Below, piece by piece: positions 1 to 7,624 of a stretch of 64,000 nt of DNA. The translations under genes and the position numbers were made by a program. Source of the stretch: an uncultured Bacteroidales bacterium (GTDB taxonomy: Bacteria; Bacteroidota; Bacteroidia; Bacteroidales; UBA932). The stretch covers positions 62,001 through 126,000 of the forward strand of contig ONDR01000010.1 in assembly GCA_900316675.1 (NCBI GenBank), in the 5' to 3' direction. The notes below the pieces were generated by a model, which saw only the letters and a program-made list of their open reading frames with translations, searched no databases and had not been told where the DNA came from. Position 1 is the stretch's first letter. Each line of letters starts with the position of its first letter.

Positions 1-155
1 ACTATTACAAGGTTCTGGAGCATATGGGCAAGTACTTTGGCAATAACATAAGCCTTAAGCGCACCGCTGCCGGAAAAGGCACGATGACAGTACGCTTCGA
101 CTCCGACCAGGAAATGTTCAACTTCTTAAAAGCTCTGGAAGAGTCCGGACTGTAA
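1..155 (+). CDS. parB: ParB chromosome-partitioning protein, C-terminal fragment
   Basis: The window opens inside this gene; only the last 50 codons are present, ending in TAA. The visible part reads YYKVLEHMGKYFGNN..., then a basic stretch (SLKRTAAGKG) and MTVRFDSDQEMFNFLKALEESGL. This matches the ParB C-terminal dimerisation domain, where a 'KGkGkitI.F.s.eEl..ll..L' pattern is usual. ParB binds parS sites near the origin and loads SMC and ParA. In Bacteroidota parB is commonly followed by a DUF5683 gene and a lytic transglycosylase gene, exactly as here, which strengthens the call. The parS-binding helix-turn-helix and CTPase domains lie outside the window. Confidence 0.85.
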   Translation, partial: YYKVLEHMGKYFGNNISLKRTAAGKGTMTVRFDSDQEMFNFLKALEESGL

Positions 156-166
156 ACCGTCGCGCT

Positions 167-1105
167 GTGCTCAAATTTCTGAAAATAAGCATATTACCTC
201 TTCTGCTACTGGCCCTGGCATCAAGGCCGGCTGCCGCGCAGTTCATCGAAGGCGAGGGCGGCTTCCGCAAGGATGCCTTCACCCAGCAGTATAACCAGGA
301 TTCTACCAGCCGCAGGGACACATCGGACGTACTCTTTTCCTTCAAGGAATACTTCGGCGCCCTAGGGCACAAGAACGAAATAGGCAACGGCAAATTGTTC
401 GGCGGTTCGATGGTGTTTCTTGGAGGCCAGCAGATCTATAACAAGCAGTACTGGAAGCTTCCCATCATTTACGGAGGCATAGGTGCAGGAATCGGTCTGG
501 GCATTCATTACAACAAAAAGTGGCACAGCACCGGAGACCCGTCGTTCAAAAAGACCAGGAACTGGTGCATCGCCGGAGCGGCCCTGACATACTGGGGCAT
601 GCTGATGGACGGAACTGTCAACTACCACAAAGGCCGCGAAGACACCCATATAAGGGCTTCCAAGGCCACTGTTTACTCATTGCTCCTCCCCGGTCTGGGA
701 CAGTTCTACAACGGCGAATACTGGAAGATTCCGGTTTATTATACCGGCCTGCTGTTTACCGCCAGCTACATTCATCACTGGAACGTCAACTATCACAGAT
801 ACCTTCGTATTTACAACGAGATTACAGACCCGGACATTGAATATACCGGCCGAATTCAGGCATCCACGGCGCAGTATTACAGGAATATATCACGCCGTTA
901 CAGAGACTACTTCATTGCCGGTTTCATTGCTGTTTATCTGCTGCAAGTGATTGATGCAAACGTATTTGCATTCATGCAGAACTTCGACGTCGACGACAAC
1001 ATTTCCTTTAATATGAGCCCAACCGTCCTGCCTCCCGGCAGTTATTATGCAAGCGGAGGTTTATCCTCTCCCGCCTTCGGCATGCGGATAGGACTCACAT
1101 TCTAG
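167..1105 (+). CDS. DUF5683 family exported protein
   Basis: A 312-residue protein with an N-terminal signal peptide (LLLLALASRPAAAQ, cleavage near residue 24). Two internally similar units are visible: GGQQIYNKQYWK at residues 87-98 and LPGLGQFYNGEYWK at 175-187, each followed by a hydrophobic segment. The G-Q-x-YN-x-x-YWK-x-P pattern is the hallmark of DUF5683. The function of the family is unknown; it is probably envelope-associated. The start used is GTG at 167, twelve bases after the parB stop; no ATG nearby gives an intact signal peptide. The conserved parB-DUF5683-lytic transglycosylase order in Bacteroidota suggests co-transcription but does not give a function. Confidence 0.85.
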   Translation: MLKFLKISILPLLLLALASRPAAAQFIEGEGGFRKDAFTQQYNQDSTSRRDTSDVLFSFKEYFGALGHKNEIGNGKLFGGSMVFLGGQQIYNKQYWKLPIIYGGIGAGIGLGIHYNKKWHSTGDPSFKKTRNWCIAGAALTYWGMLMDGTVNYHKGREDTHIRASKATVYSLLLPGLGQFYNGEYWKIPVYYTGLLFTASYIHHWNVNYHRYLRIYNEITDPDIEYTGRIQASTAQYYRNISRRYRDYFIAGFIAVYLLQVIDANVFAFMQNFDVDDNISFNMSPTVLPPGSYYASGGLSSPAFGMRIGLTF

Positions 1106-1130
1106 GCGTTTTGATTTGAAATACAATGTT

Positions 1131-2735
1131 ATGAAGATATACGGACAAATACTTGCCCTTGCCGCATTTGCGGGCCTTGTCGCAGGCTGCGGCGTAACCG
1201 GCGGAGATAAACTCCGCAACGAAAACAAAAATCTTAAGGAACAGGTGGCAGCCCTTCAGGCACAGCTTGACGAAGCCATTGCAGAGCGCCACGCTGCAGA
1301 CAGTCTGGCAGACGAGATCCTTAGCGTTTACGAAGAAAACGAAGATAAAAACTACACCCAGGAAGAAATGGACAGCCTGCTGAACCTTTGGTACCTGCAT
1401 CGCCAGAGCGGAAGCACAGAATCACTTCTTGCCGCAGAGACGGAAAAATTCTCTTCCAACGTGCCGGACAGCGTCTTCATTAAAAGACTGGCATCAATCA
1501 ACTCCTTCATAACCCTGCCGTACAACGAGACAGTGCGCAACTACATGATCATGTACGCAGAGAAGATGCCTTCAAGGATGGCCTCAATGCTGAGTCTGGC
1601 AGAGTACTACTTCCCTATCATTGAAGAAACCCTGGATGCTTACAACATGCCTCTGGAGCTTAAATACATGGCCATAATCGAGTCTGCACTTAACCCCACG
1701 GCCGTTTCAAGGGTCCGTGCAAAAGGAATGTGGCAGTTCATGTACAGTACAGCCAGAAGCTACGGTCTTAAGATAAATTCCTATGTAGACGAGCGCTTCG
1801 ACCCCGTAAAATCGGTTGATGCCGCAGCCCGCTACATGAAGGATGCTTACGATATTTTTGGAGACTGGAGCCTGGCTATATCGGCTTACAACTGCGGCTT
1901 CGGCAACGTGAGCAAGGCCATCCGCAGGGCCGGGAAAAGCGACTTCTGGTCCATATATCCCTACCTACCCAGGGAGACCAGGGGCTATATGCCGGCATTC
2001 GTGGGTGCCATGTATGCATTCAACTTCTATAAAGAGCATGGCATCAGGCCCGAGGCTTCCCCGCTTCCGCCCCATGTAGATACCTTCTACATCAAGAAAA
2101 ACCTGCACTTCAAGCAGATAACAGAGGTCGTAGGCGTACCGGAGGACGATTTAAGGAACCTTAATCCTCAGTACATCAAAGAAATCATTCCCGGCAACGA
2201 GGGAACATCAATTCTTAGGATACCTTCCAAGTTCTCCAGCTCGTTCATAGAGTACGAGGATTCCGTTTACCGTTACAAGGCTGCGGAGATCTTCTCTCCC
2301 GCCACCCTGTCCGACATTCATGACGGAGCTTCCCGCGACTATGAGAGAGTGGTTTACAAGGTCAAGAGCGGCGACTACCTTGGCAAGATTGCGTCCAAAT
2401 ACCATGTTACCGTAGCCCAGATAAAGAAGTGGAACGGCCTGCGCAGCAACAACTTACGTGTTGGACAGAGACTGGAAATCTATCCCGGAGGCCGCGGTCC
2501 GGTTAAGTCTACCTCTGAGAAGAAGGCCACCGTTTCAACAGAGAAGAAGAAAGACACTGCAGGCTCTGCCACAACTTCCGGAGAATATACAATCTACAAG
2601 GTAAAGAGCGGTGATACCCTGTCCAAGATTGCATCAAATTACCCCGGAATCTCTGCCAAGAACATCATGGACTTTAACGGCATGAAGAATTCCAAGATTA
2701 GCGTTGGACAGAAGCTCAAGATTCCCCGCAAATAA
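1131..2735 (+). CDS. Membrane-bound lytic murein transglycosylase with two LysM domains (MltD-like lipoprotein)
   Basis: A 534-residue lipoprotein. ATG at 1131 is chosen over the in-frame TTG at 1116 because it gives a compact lipoprotein signal (MKIYGQILALAAFAGLVAGC, Cys20). A short predicted coiled coil (residues ~28-60) precedes the SLT domain, with the catalytic Glu in AIIESALNPTAVSRVRAKG (Glu184) and the family motif GMWQFM, then AISAYNCGFGNV. Two LysM peptidoglycan-binding modules close the protein (about 410-455 and 490-534, each starting with YKVKSGD). It should cleave peptidoglycan glycan strands to 1,6-anhydro ends at the periplasmic face of the outer membrane. A terminator hairpin follows at 2759. 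Confidence 0.9.
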   Translation: MKIYGQILALAAFAGLVAGCGVTGGDKLRNENKNLKEQVAALQAQLDEAIAERHAADSLADEILSVYEENEDKNYTQEEMDSLLNLWYLHRQSGSTESLLAAETEKFSSNVPDSVFIKRLASINSFITLPYNETVRNYMIMYAEKMPSRMASMLSLAEYYFPIIEETLDAYNMPLELKYMAIIESALNPTAVSRVRAKGMWQFMYSTARSYGLKINSYVDERFDPVKSVDAAARYMKDAYDIFGDWSLAISAYNCGFGNVSKAIRRAGKSDFWSIYPYLPRETRGYMPAFVGAMYAFNFYKEHGIRPEASPLPPHVDTFYIKKNLHFKQITEVVGVPEDDLRNLNPQYIKEIIPGNEGTSILRIPSKFSSSFIEYEDSVYRYKAAEIFSPATLSDIHDGASRDYERVVYKVKSGDYLGKIASKYHVTVAQIKKWNGLRSNNLRVGQRLEIYPGGRGPVKSTSEKKATVSTEKKKDTAGSATTSGEYTIYKVKSGDTLSKIASNYPGISAKNIMDFNGMKNSKISVGQKLKIPRK

Positions 2736-2747
2736 CTGAGGACCAAT

Positions 2748-4306
2748 TTAATAGCTATAAGCCACCGATAACCGGAGTTCCGGTACCGATGGCTTTTTGT
2801 TTTTCCAGTAGCCGGTAAACGAGACCCTGGCATAACAGCTCAGGCTTCCGCGGCGTCCCAGAGAGAACTTTGCCTTGTAATATGCAGATGCGGCAAAGCC
2901 CCGGCCATAATATGAGGGCACAAGGAAGCTGCCGGGCGCGTCCCTCTCGTAGCTGTACACACGGTCGTTCCACTTATCTACCCAGAAAAGAGTGGCACGC
3001 AGCCAAAGCCGGTTGCCCTTTTCCGGTCCGATGCCGGATTCTGCATAGCTCAGGAATCCGGTTTTATCACAGTGTACGGCATCCAGGCGCAGATTGACGG
3101 CATAAGAAGGCCGGGTATAGCAAAGATCAGAGCGCAGTTCAGACCTTGTACGCCCGTTGCCATAGTCTCTTGTGCGGTACTGAGCCTTTAGTTTCAAAGC
3201 CCAAACGGGGCTTATTTTAAATATATCCGATACGATGATTTTCAGCTGTTTACGCTTTTGGGAGAGGCGGCAGGCGAAGTCCGCCGAGGCCGCCAGGTCA
3301 CCGCAGCCGTAAGAAAGCGTGATTCCGGACTCGTCCGAAGTCTTGCTCCAGGTGCGAAGCGCCCCTGAGTGCTTTCCGGAAAAACCGGCCGGATAGTACC
3401 TTCCCTGAAAGCCCAATCGTCCCCGCTCCCCTATTGGAAAAACAGCCCCACAAAGGCCCGCAAGCGCTTTTTTCATTTCCACAGCAGCTTCCGCAAAAAT
3501 GTCTATACCACTGAAGCAGAAGCGGCAGTCCGCCGATGCCACGGAGTCATAGTAAGAGATCCCAAACTGCCCGACGGGCAGAAGCCAGCTAAGGTTACCG
3601 CCGGGCCCCTTTGCCCAGAAAGGACTCAGTATCAGCCGCTTCCAGCTTATTATAGCAGCGGCGCCGCGCACGCTGCTGCCGGCAAGAGAGGTACTTCCGA
3701 CTATACCGGAGCCTCGCTTGTAAAGCGCCAGCGGCGTAGTTGCGCCGGAAAAAGACATGCCGCTCCAGGCTGCCAGCCCCTGTCCAAAGCGGAAAACGAA
3801 GTCTCCGGCGACAACACGCACCCGTCCGTAATCCGCTCCCACATAGAAGGCGCGGGCAGAGGGCGGCCACAGGTTTTTGTCGGAATAAACAGTCCTTGCC
3901 GCAAGGGCGGCATCGGCCTTACAGAAGTGCCGGCTGCGGGCTTCCCGGTGCTCTTTTCAAAGGACAGGAAGGGTGCCAGAGCCTCTGCCAAATACTCTCC
4001 GAAGCCATCCACAAGGGCAAGCTCAGCCACGGAAAGAATCTCGCCCATACGCTCCCGGTAGTCCAGGATACTGGCTACCTGGTAAGGAGAGAACAGGCCG
4101 CATCGGACTAGGGCCGACTTGTTACAGTCGTTAAGGCGCATGGGACTTGAATAATAGTGCTGCAGCCGCCAAAGGTCGGTCTCGTCAAGGGAAGAGACAA
4201 CGGAGGCATCGCCGTAAAGGCGGTAAATTGCAGACTCAAAATCCTGGGCAGCCAGCATCGGAACAAGAATCAGAGGGAAAAGAAAACAAAAGAGAAATCG
4301 AAGCAT
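2748..4306 (-). pseudogene. Helix-hairpin-helix / beta-barrel protein gene with an internal frameshift
   Basis: Two open frames on the minus strand form one gene. The first (from ATG at 4306) encodes a signal peptide (MLRFLFCFLFPLILVPMLAAQ) and a helix-hairpin-helix region (CNKSALVRCGLFSPYQVASILDYRERMGEI...LVDGFGEYLAEAL). The second, from about 3955 to the TAA at 2748, continues with a beta-rich, Bacteroidota-typical part containing VVAGDFVFRFGQGLAAW and many alternating aromatic strands. The second frame is closed upstream by TGA at 3957-3959, so the break lies in 3895-3960. One missing A in the AAAA run at 3954-3957 (minus strand) would restore FEKEHREA and give about 519 codons. This is either a real disruption or a single-base sequence error. 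The family's function is unknown; it is predicted to be envelope-associated. Confidence 0.7.
2759..2799 (+). terminator. Rho-independent terminator after the lytic transglycosylase gene
   Basis: The outer arms AGCCA and TGGCT enclose a second pair (ACCGGA/TCCGGT) and are followed by TTTTTG. It lies 24 bases after the mltD-like stop and inside the last codons of the convergent minus-strand gene, so the two convergent genes overlap at the level of 3' signals. Confidence 0.7.
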
Positions 4307-4323
4307 ATCCTAAGAATTAGGAC

Positions 4324-4386
4324 ACAAATAAAATGGGAAAAAGCTTGCTTTAAGCTAAATGCTAAAAAAAATTCACAAACTTTAAC
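4324..4386 (-). promoter_or_regulatory. Upstream region shared with the fimbrillin-like gene at 62.4 kb
   Basis: Read on the minus strand towards the gene starting at 4306, this stretch has GTTAAAGTTTGTGAATT (4370-4386), then a TTAAAGCAAG block followed by T-rich sequence and TTTTATTTGTG. The same blocks in the same order occur at 62306-62360 before another exported-protein gene. It looks like a promoter plus operator region. The -7-like TTTTATTTG lies roughly 20 bases before the ATG. Confidence 0.5.
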
Positions 4387-4396
4387 TTTTAATTCG

Positions 4397-4404
4397 TAAA
4401 TTTG
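4397..4404 (+). promoter_or_regulatory. Putative -7 promoter element for hpt
   Basis: TAAATTTG matches the Bacteroidota -7 consensus TAnnTTTG and lies 32 bases before the hpt ATG. It is divergent from the promoter of the helix-hairpin-helix gene. Confidence 0.5.
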
Positions 4405-4436
4405 AACTTTATACAGGAAAAACAATTTTTTCATAT

Positions 4437-4985
4437 ATGAAACCGGCTATAAAACTACACGACAAAACCTTCGTACCGTCTATTCCCTACGAAAGAGTCT
4501 GTGCCGCAATTGACACACTTGCAGACAAGATTAACACTGATTACTGCGGATGCACCAGACCTCCCGTGCTTCTTTGCATCCTGAACGGTTCAATCATGTT
4601 CACGGCAGAGCTGATGAAGCGCCTTAACTTCAACTGCGAACTTGCCTGCCTGAAGGTATCATCCTACGAGGGCACAAAATCTACAGGTGAGGTAAAGCGA
4701 ATGGACTTTACCGGAAACATCAAAGGCAAGGATGTCATCATTGTTGAAGACATCATAGATTCCGGCAACACCATTGAGGCTCTGACAAAGATTGTTAAGG
4801 ACGAAGGAGCTACCAGCGTTAAGGTTTGCACCATGCTCTTCAAGCCGGCTTGCTACAAGAAAAACATCAAGATCGACTACAGCGCCCTTTCTATTCCGGA
4901 CGATTTCATTGTTGGATTCGGCCTTGACTACAACGAGCTTGGTCGCAACTACATGGACATTTACGTTCTGGACAAGACAAAGTAA
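4437..4985 (+). CDS. hpt: Hypoxanthine phosphoribosyltransferase
   Basis: A 182-residue cytosolic purine-salvage enzyme that transfers phosphoribose from PRPP to hypoxanthine (and usually guanine). The PRPP-binding signature VIIVEDIIDSGNT is at residues 100-112. The flexible-loop region with SSYEGT (~75-80) and the C-terminal DDFIVGFGLDYNELGRN, which contacts the purine and Mg-PRPP, are present. Length is normal for the family. It is followed after 21 bases by adk; hpt-adk is a common Bacteroidota pair, here without obgE directly behind it (obgE lies 4 kb on, on the other strand). Confidence 0.95.
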   Translation: MKPAIKLHDKTFVPSIPYERVCAAIDTLADKINTDYCGCTRPPVLLCILNGSIMFTAELMKRLNFNCELACLKVSSYEGTKSTGEVKRMDFTGNIKGKDVIIVEDIIDSGNTIEALTKIVKDEGATSVKVCTMLFKPACYKKNIKIDYSALSIPDDFIVGFGLDYNELGRNYMDIYVLDKTK

Positions 4986-5006
4986 ACTCTTTAAAATCAG
5001 ATACTT

Positions 5007-5585
5007 ATGAAATACTACATTTTATTCGGTCCTCCCGGTGCAGGTAAAGGCACCCACGCCGGAGCCATAGCAGAGAAATACAATCTCAAGCACATCTCCA
5101 CAGGTGAGCTTCTACGTGCAGAGATAGCCGCAGGCAGCAAGCTCGGCATGGAAGCAAAGACCCTTATCGACGCCGGTTCCCTTGTTCCGGATTCAGTAGT
5201 AGAGGGAATGATAGAGAACGCATTCAACACCATCAAGGGTGTGGATGGTTTCCTTCTTGACGGCTTCCCCCGCAACCTTTCACAGGCAAAAGACTTGGAC
5301 GCAATTCTTGCGAAACGCGGAGAAAAGGTTACCGCCGTTATTTCCCTTATGATCGATGACGACGTAATCCGTCAGAGAATCGCTCACAGGGCTGCAATTG
5401 AAGGCAGGGCTGACGATGCATCCGATGCCGTTATCACCAACCGCATCAAGACATATCACGCTCAGACCGAGCCCCTCATTGAATTCTACAAGAATGCCGG
5501 TAAATACTATGAGTGCGACGGCAACAAAGGCACCATAGAAGACAACCGCAACAGGGTTCTTGCTCTGGTAGAGTCAATAAAATAA
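5007..5585 (+). CDS. adk: Adenylate kinase
   Basis: A 192-residue cytosolic enzyme that catalyses ATP + AMP = 2 ADP. The P-loop GPPGAGKGT is at residues 8-16, the NMP-binding segment follows (HISTGELLRAEIAAGS), the GFPRN motif is near residue 90, and the LID region begins at RIAHRA. The LID is the short form without the four-cysteine zinc site, as usual for this phylum. It sits 21 bases behind hpt and probably shares its transcript. Confidence 0.96.
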   Translation: MKYYILFGPPGAGKGTHAGAIAEKYNLKHISTGELLRAEIAAGSKLGMEAKTLIDAGSLVPDSVVEGMIENAFNTIKGVDGFLLDGFPRNLSQAKDLDAILAKRGEKVTAVISLMIDDDVIRQRIAHRAAIEGRADDASDAVITNRIKTYHAQTEPLIEFYKNAGKYYECDGNKGTIEDNRNRVLALVESIK

Positions 5586-5612
5586 ATCAACATATTAAAT
5601 AACCACCGCCAC

Positions 5613-7613
5613 ATGAGACGCACAATTAAACTTTACATCTTTCAGGCGGCAGTAATGCTTTTCGCCTGTACTTTTGGCGCTAACGCCCAGACTATCAAAG
5701 TCAATCCCAAGTTCGGCAATGTTTCCAAGGCAGAGCTGGAGATGACGGAATATGCCCCGGACACCTCTGCGGTGGCGGTTATTTTGTATAAAGGAGCTGA
5801 AACGGAGGTTGATATCAACCTTCACAGGGACAATACGTTCGCCATCATCAAGAAGGTTCACGAACGCATCAAAGTCCTTAAGGAGCCCGGCACAAGATAC
5901 GCCAACTTCGAGTTCGGTTACACCTACACCAACCGCCTTAAAGAAGAAATCAAGAACATCAAGGTAGAAACCTACAATCTTGTGAACGGCAAGACGGAAA
6001 AGACCAAGATGTCCAAGAAATTCAAGTTCGACGAGAAATTCACAGAAAACGTCCGCAGGGTTTCCTTCACCGCCGAGAATGTTAAAGTAGGTTCTGTCAT
6101 AGAGGTCGAATATACCTTCGAGTCCCCTAACTACACCAATGTTCCGGACCTGGTCTTCCAGACCGACATTCCAATCAATCAGGTAGTAGAAACCTTCAGC
6201 TACCCGGAATATTTTACTTTCAAAAAGACCCAGCGTTCACTGGAGCACCTGGACTACTCCCAGTCAGAAGAGAATGCCTCTGAAACGATTGGAATGAGCA
6301 CCCTGAGCTACCGTTTGTTCACGGACAAGTTCTCTGCAGTGGATATGCCCGCCATGGTGGACGAGAATCTTTCCTTCAATTCTGCCCAGTACAGGAGCCG
6401 CGTGATTTACGACCTTGGCGGCGTTTACATCCCCGGTGTTGTTAACAAGACCTTTAACAAGAACTGGGCTGCAGTAGACCATGACTTCATAGATGCCGGA
6501 ATCCTCAAAGACTTTTTTGCCAAATACCGCGACAAAGACGAGCTTCTTGCCGCAGTTGCAGGAATAGAAGAAGATGAGGCCAAGATTGCTGCAGTAGTGA
6601 AGTTTGTCGCCGACCGTGTAAAATGGAATGACGATGTTGACAAGTATCCGTCACCGGCCAAGGACGTGCTTAAAAAAGGCACAGGAGATTCCGCTGACAT
6701 CAACGCACTTGTCGCAAGCGCCCTCAATACCATCGGCTACAAGGCCGAGCCCGTATTCCTGAGACGCAGGACAAGGGGAATACTGGTTATCTTCCAGATA
6801 ACGGCATCCGCTTTCGACGCCCTTATGATAAAGGTTACCGCACCTGACAATTCCAAGGTTTGGTATCTTGATGGTGCCAGAAAAGACGGATACCTTAACG
6901 TTCTGCCGGCGCACTACCTTGTAGAACAGGCCAGGCTCATTAATGAGAGCGAATTTGGCGAATGGGTAGATCTAAGGAACCTCAGCCGTCACAAGATAGT
7001 TCATTCAATTGTCGCATCCCTGGACGAGACCGGTCTTATGACTGGTACTGCCAAGACAGAGGCGACGGGCGCTTACTCTTACAGCATCAAGGCCAAATAC
7101 CATGGTGCAGAATCCCAGGAAGCATATCTCGAGGCCCTTCAGAACCGCGACGAGCTTGATGAACTGTCAGAATTCCAGATTGACGACAGCTACGGCCCGA
7201 CTGCATCCCTCAGCTATCAGTTCGAAAAAGAATACTCCCTTACCGGGGACAAGATTTACTTCAAGCCCTTCCTTTCCAAATTTCACTCAGAGTCTTATTT
7301 CCGCAAGGAAACAAGAAAGATTCCTATTGACTTTGAACAGCCGGAAGACTTTTCTTACATCGCCCTTGTAGACCTTCCTGAAGGATGGGAAGTAGAGGAA
7401 ATGCCAGAGCCGATAAAGCTGACCTGCCCTCCCGTTAATGCCAAACTGGTTTTCACCTGCCAGAATATGGGCGGCAAACTGATAGTAAGGTACAACGTCA
7501 ACATCAACGAAATGGTTGTAGCTGCAGATCACTATGCAGACCTCAGGGCATTCTGGGAGCAGCTGGTCAACATTGAAAAATCTGTAATAGTACTTAAGAA
7601 GAGCAACCAGTAA
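5613..7613 (+). CDS. DUF3857 protein with a transglutaminase-like fold that lacks the catalytic residues
   Basis: A 666-residue exported protein with a signal peptide (LYIFQAAVMLFACTFGANAQ). The N-terminal DUF3857 beta-rich domain (about residues 60-260) is followed by a transglutaminase-like region (about 310-420). At the position where active transglutaminases have Gly-x-Cys, this protein reads KGTGDSADINAL (Ser). The expected His motif is replaced by SAFDALMIKV. The 'WYLDGA' strand that normally carries the Asp is kept. So the fold appears kept and the catalysis lost, a pattern I recall for one of the two usual DUF3857 paralogues in Bacteroidota. Role unknown; probably periplasmic. It is 5 to 11 bases from the next gene, its paralogue. 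Confidence 0.8.
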   Translation: MRRTIKLYIFQAAVMLFACTFGANAQTIKVNPKFGNVSKAELEMTEYAPDTSAVAVILYKGAETEVDINLHRDNTFAIIKKVHERIKVLKEPGTRYANFEFGYTYTNRLKEEIKNIKVETYNLVNGKTEKTKMSKKFKFDEKFTENVRRVSFTAENVKVGSVIEVEYTFESPNYTNVPDLVFQTDIPINQVVETFSYPEYFTFKKTQRSLEHLDYSQSEENASETIGMSTLSYRLFTDKFSAVDMPAMVDENLSFNSAQYRSRVIYDLGGVYIPGVVNKTFNKNWAAVDHDFIDAGILKDFFAKYRDKDELLAAVAGIEEDEAKIAAVVKFVADRVKWNDDVDKYPSPAKDVLKKGTGDSADINALVASALNTIGYKAEPVFLRRRTRGILVIFQITASAFDALMIKVTAPDNSKVWYLDGARKDGYLNVLPAHYLVEQARLINESEFGEWVDLRNLSRHKIVHSIVASLDETGLMTGTAKTEATGAYSYSIKAKYHGAESQEAYLEALQNRDELDELSEFQIDDSYGPTASLSYQFEKEYSLTGDKIYFKPFLSKFHSESYFRKETRKIPIDFEQPEDFSYIALVDLPEGWEVEEMPEPIKLTCPPVNAKLVFTCQNMGGKLIVRYNVNINEMVVAADHYADLRAFWEQLVNIEKSVIVLKKSNQ

Positions 7614-7624
7614 AGTCCTTGCCT

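Noticed and set aside
3369..4061. A 230-codon plus-strand frame opposite the frameshifted helix-hairpin-helix gene
   Set aside because: The minus strand carries the recognisable motifs in both frames; the plus-strand translation has no signal, domain or repeat.
4341..4361. Terminator-like hairpin AGCTT-AAAGC-AAGCT-TTTT on the minus strand
   Set aside because: The equivalent region at 62329-62347 keeps the sequence blocks but not the pairing, so a promoter-type explanation fits better than a terminator or attenuator.
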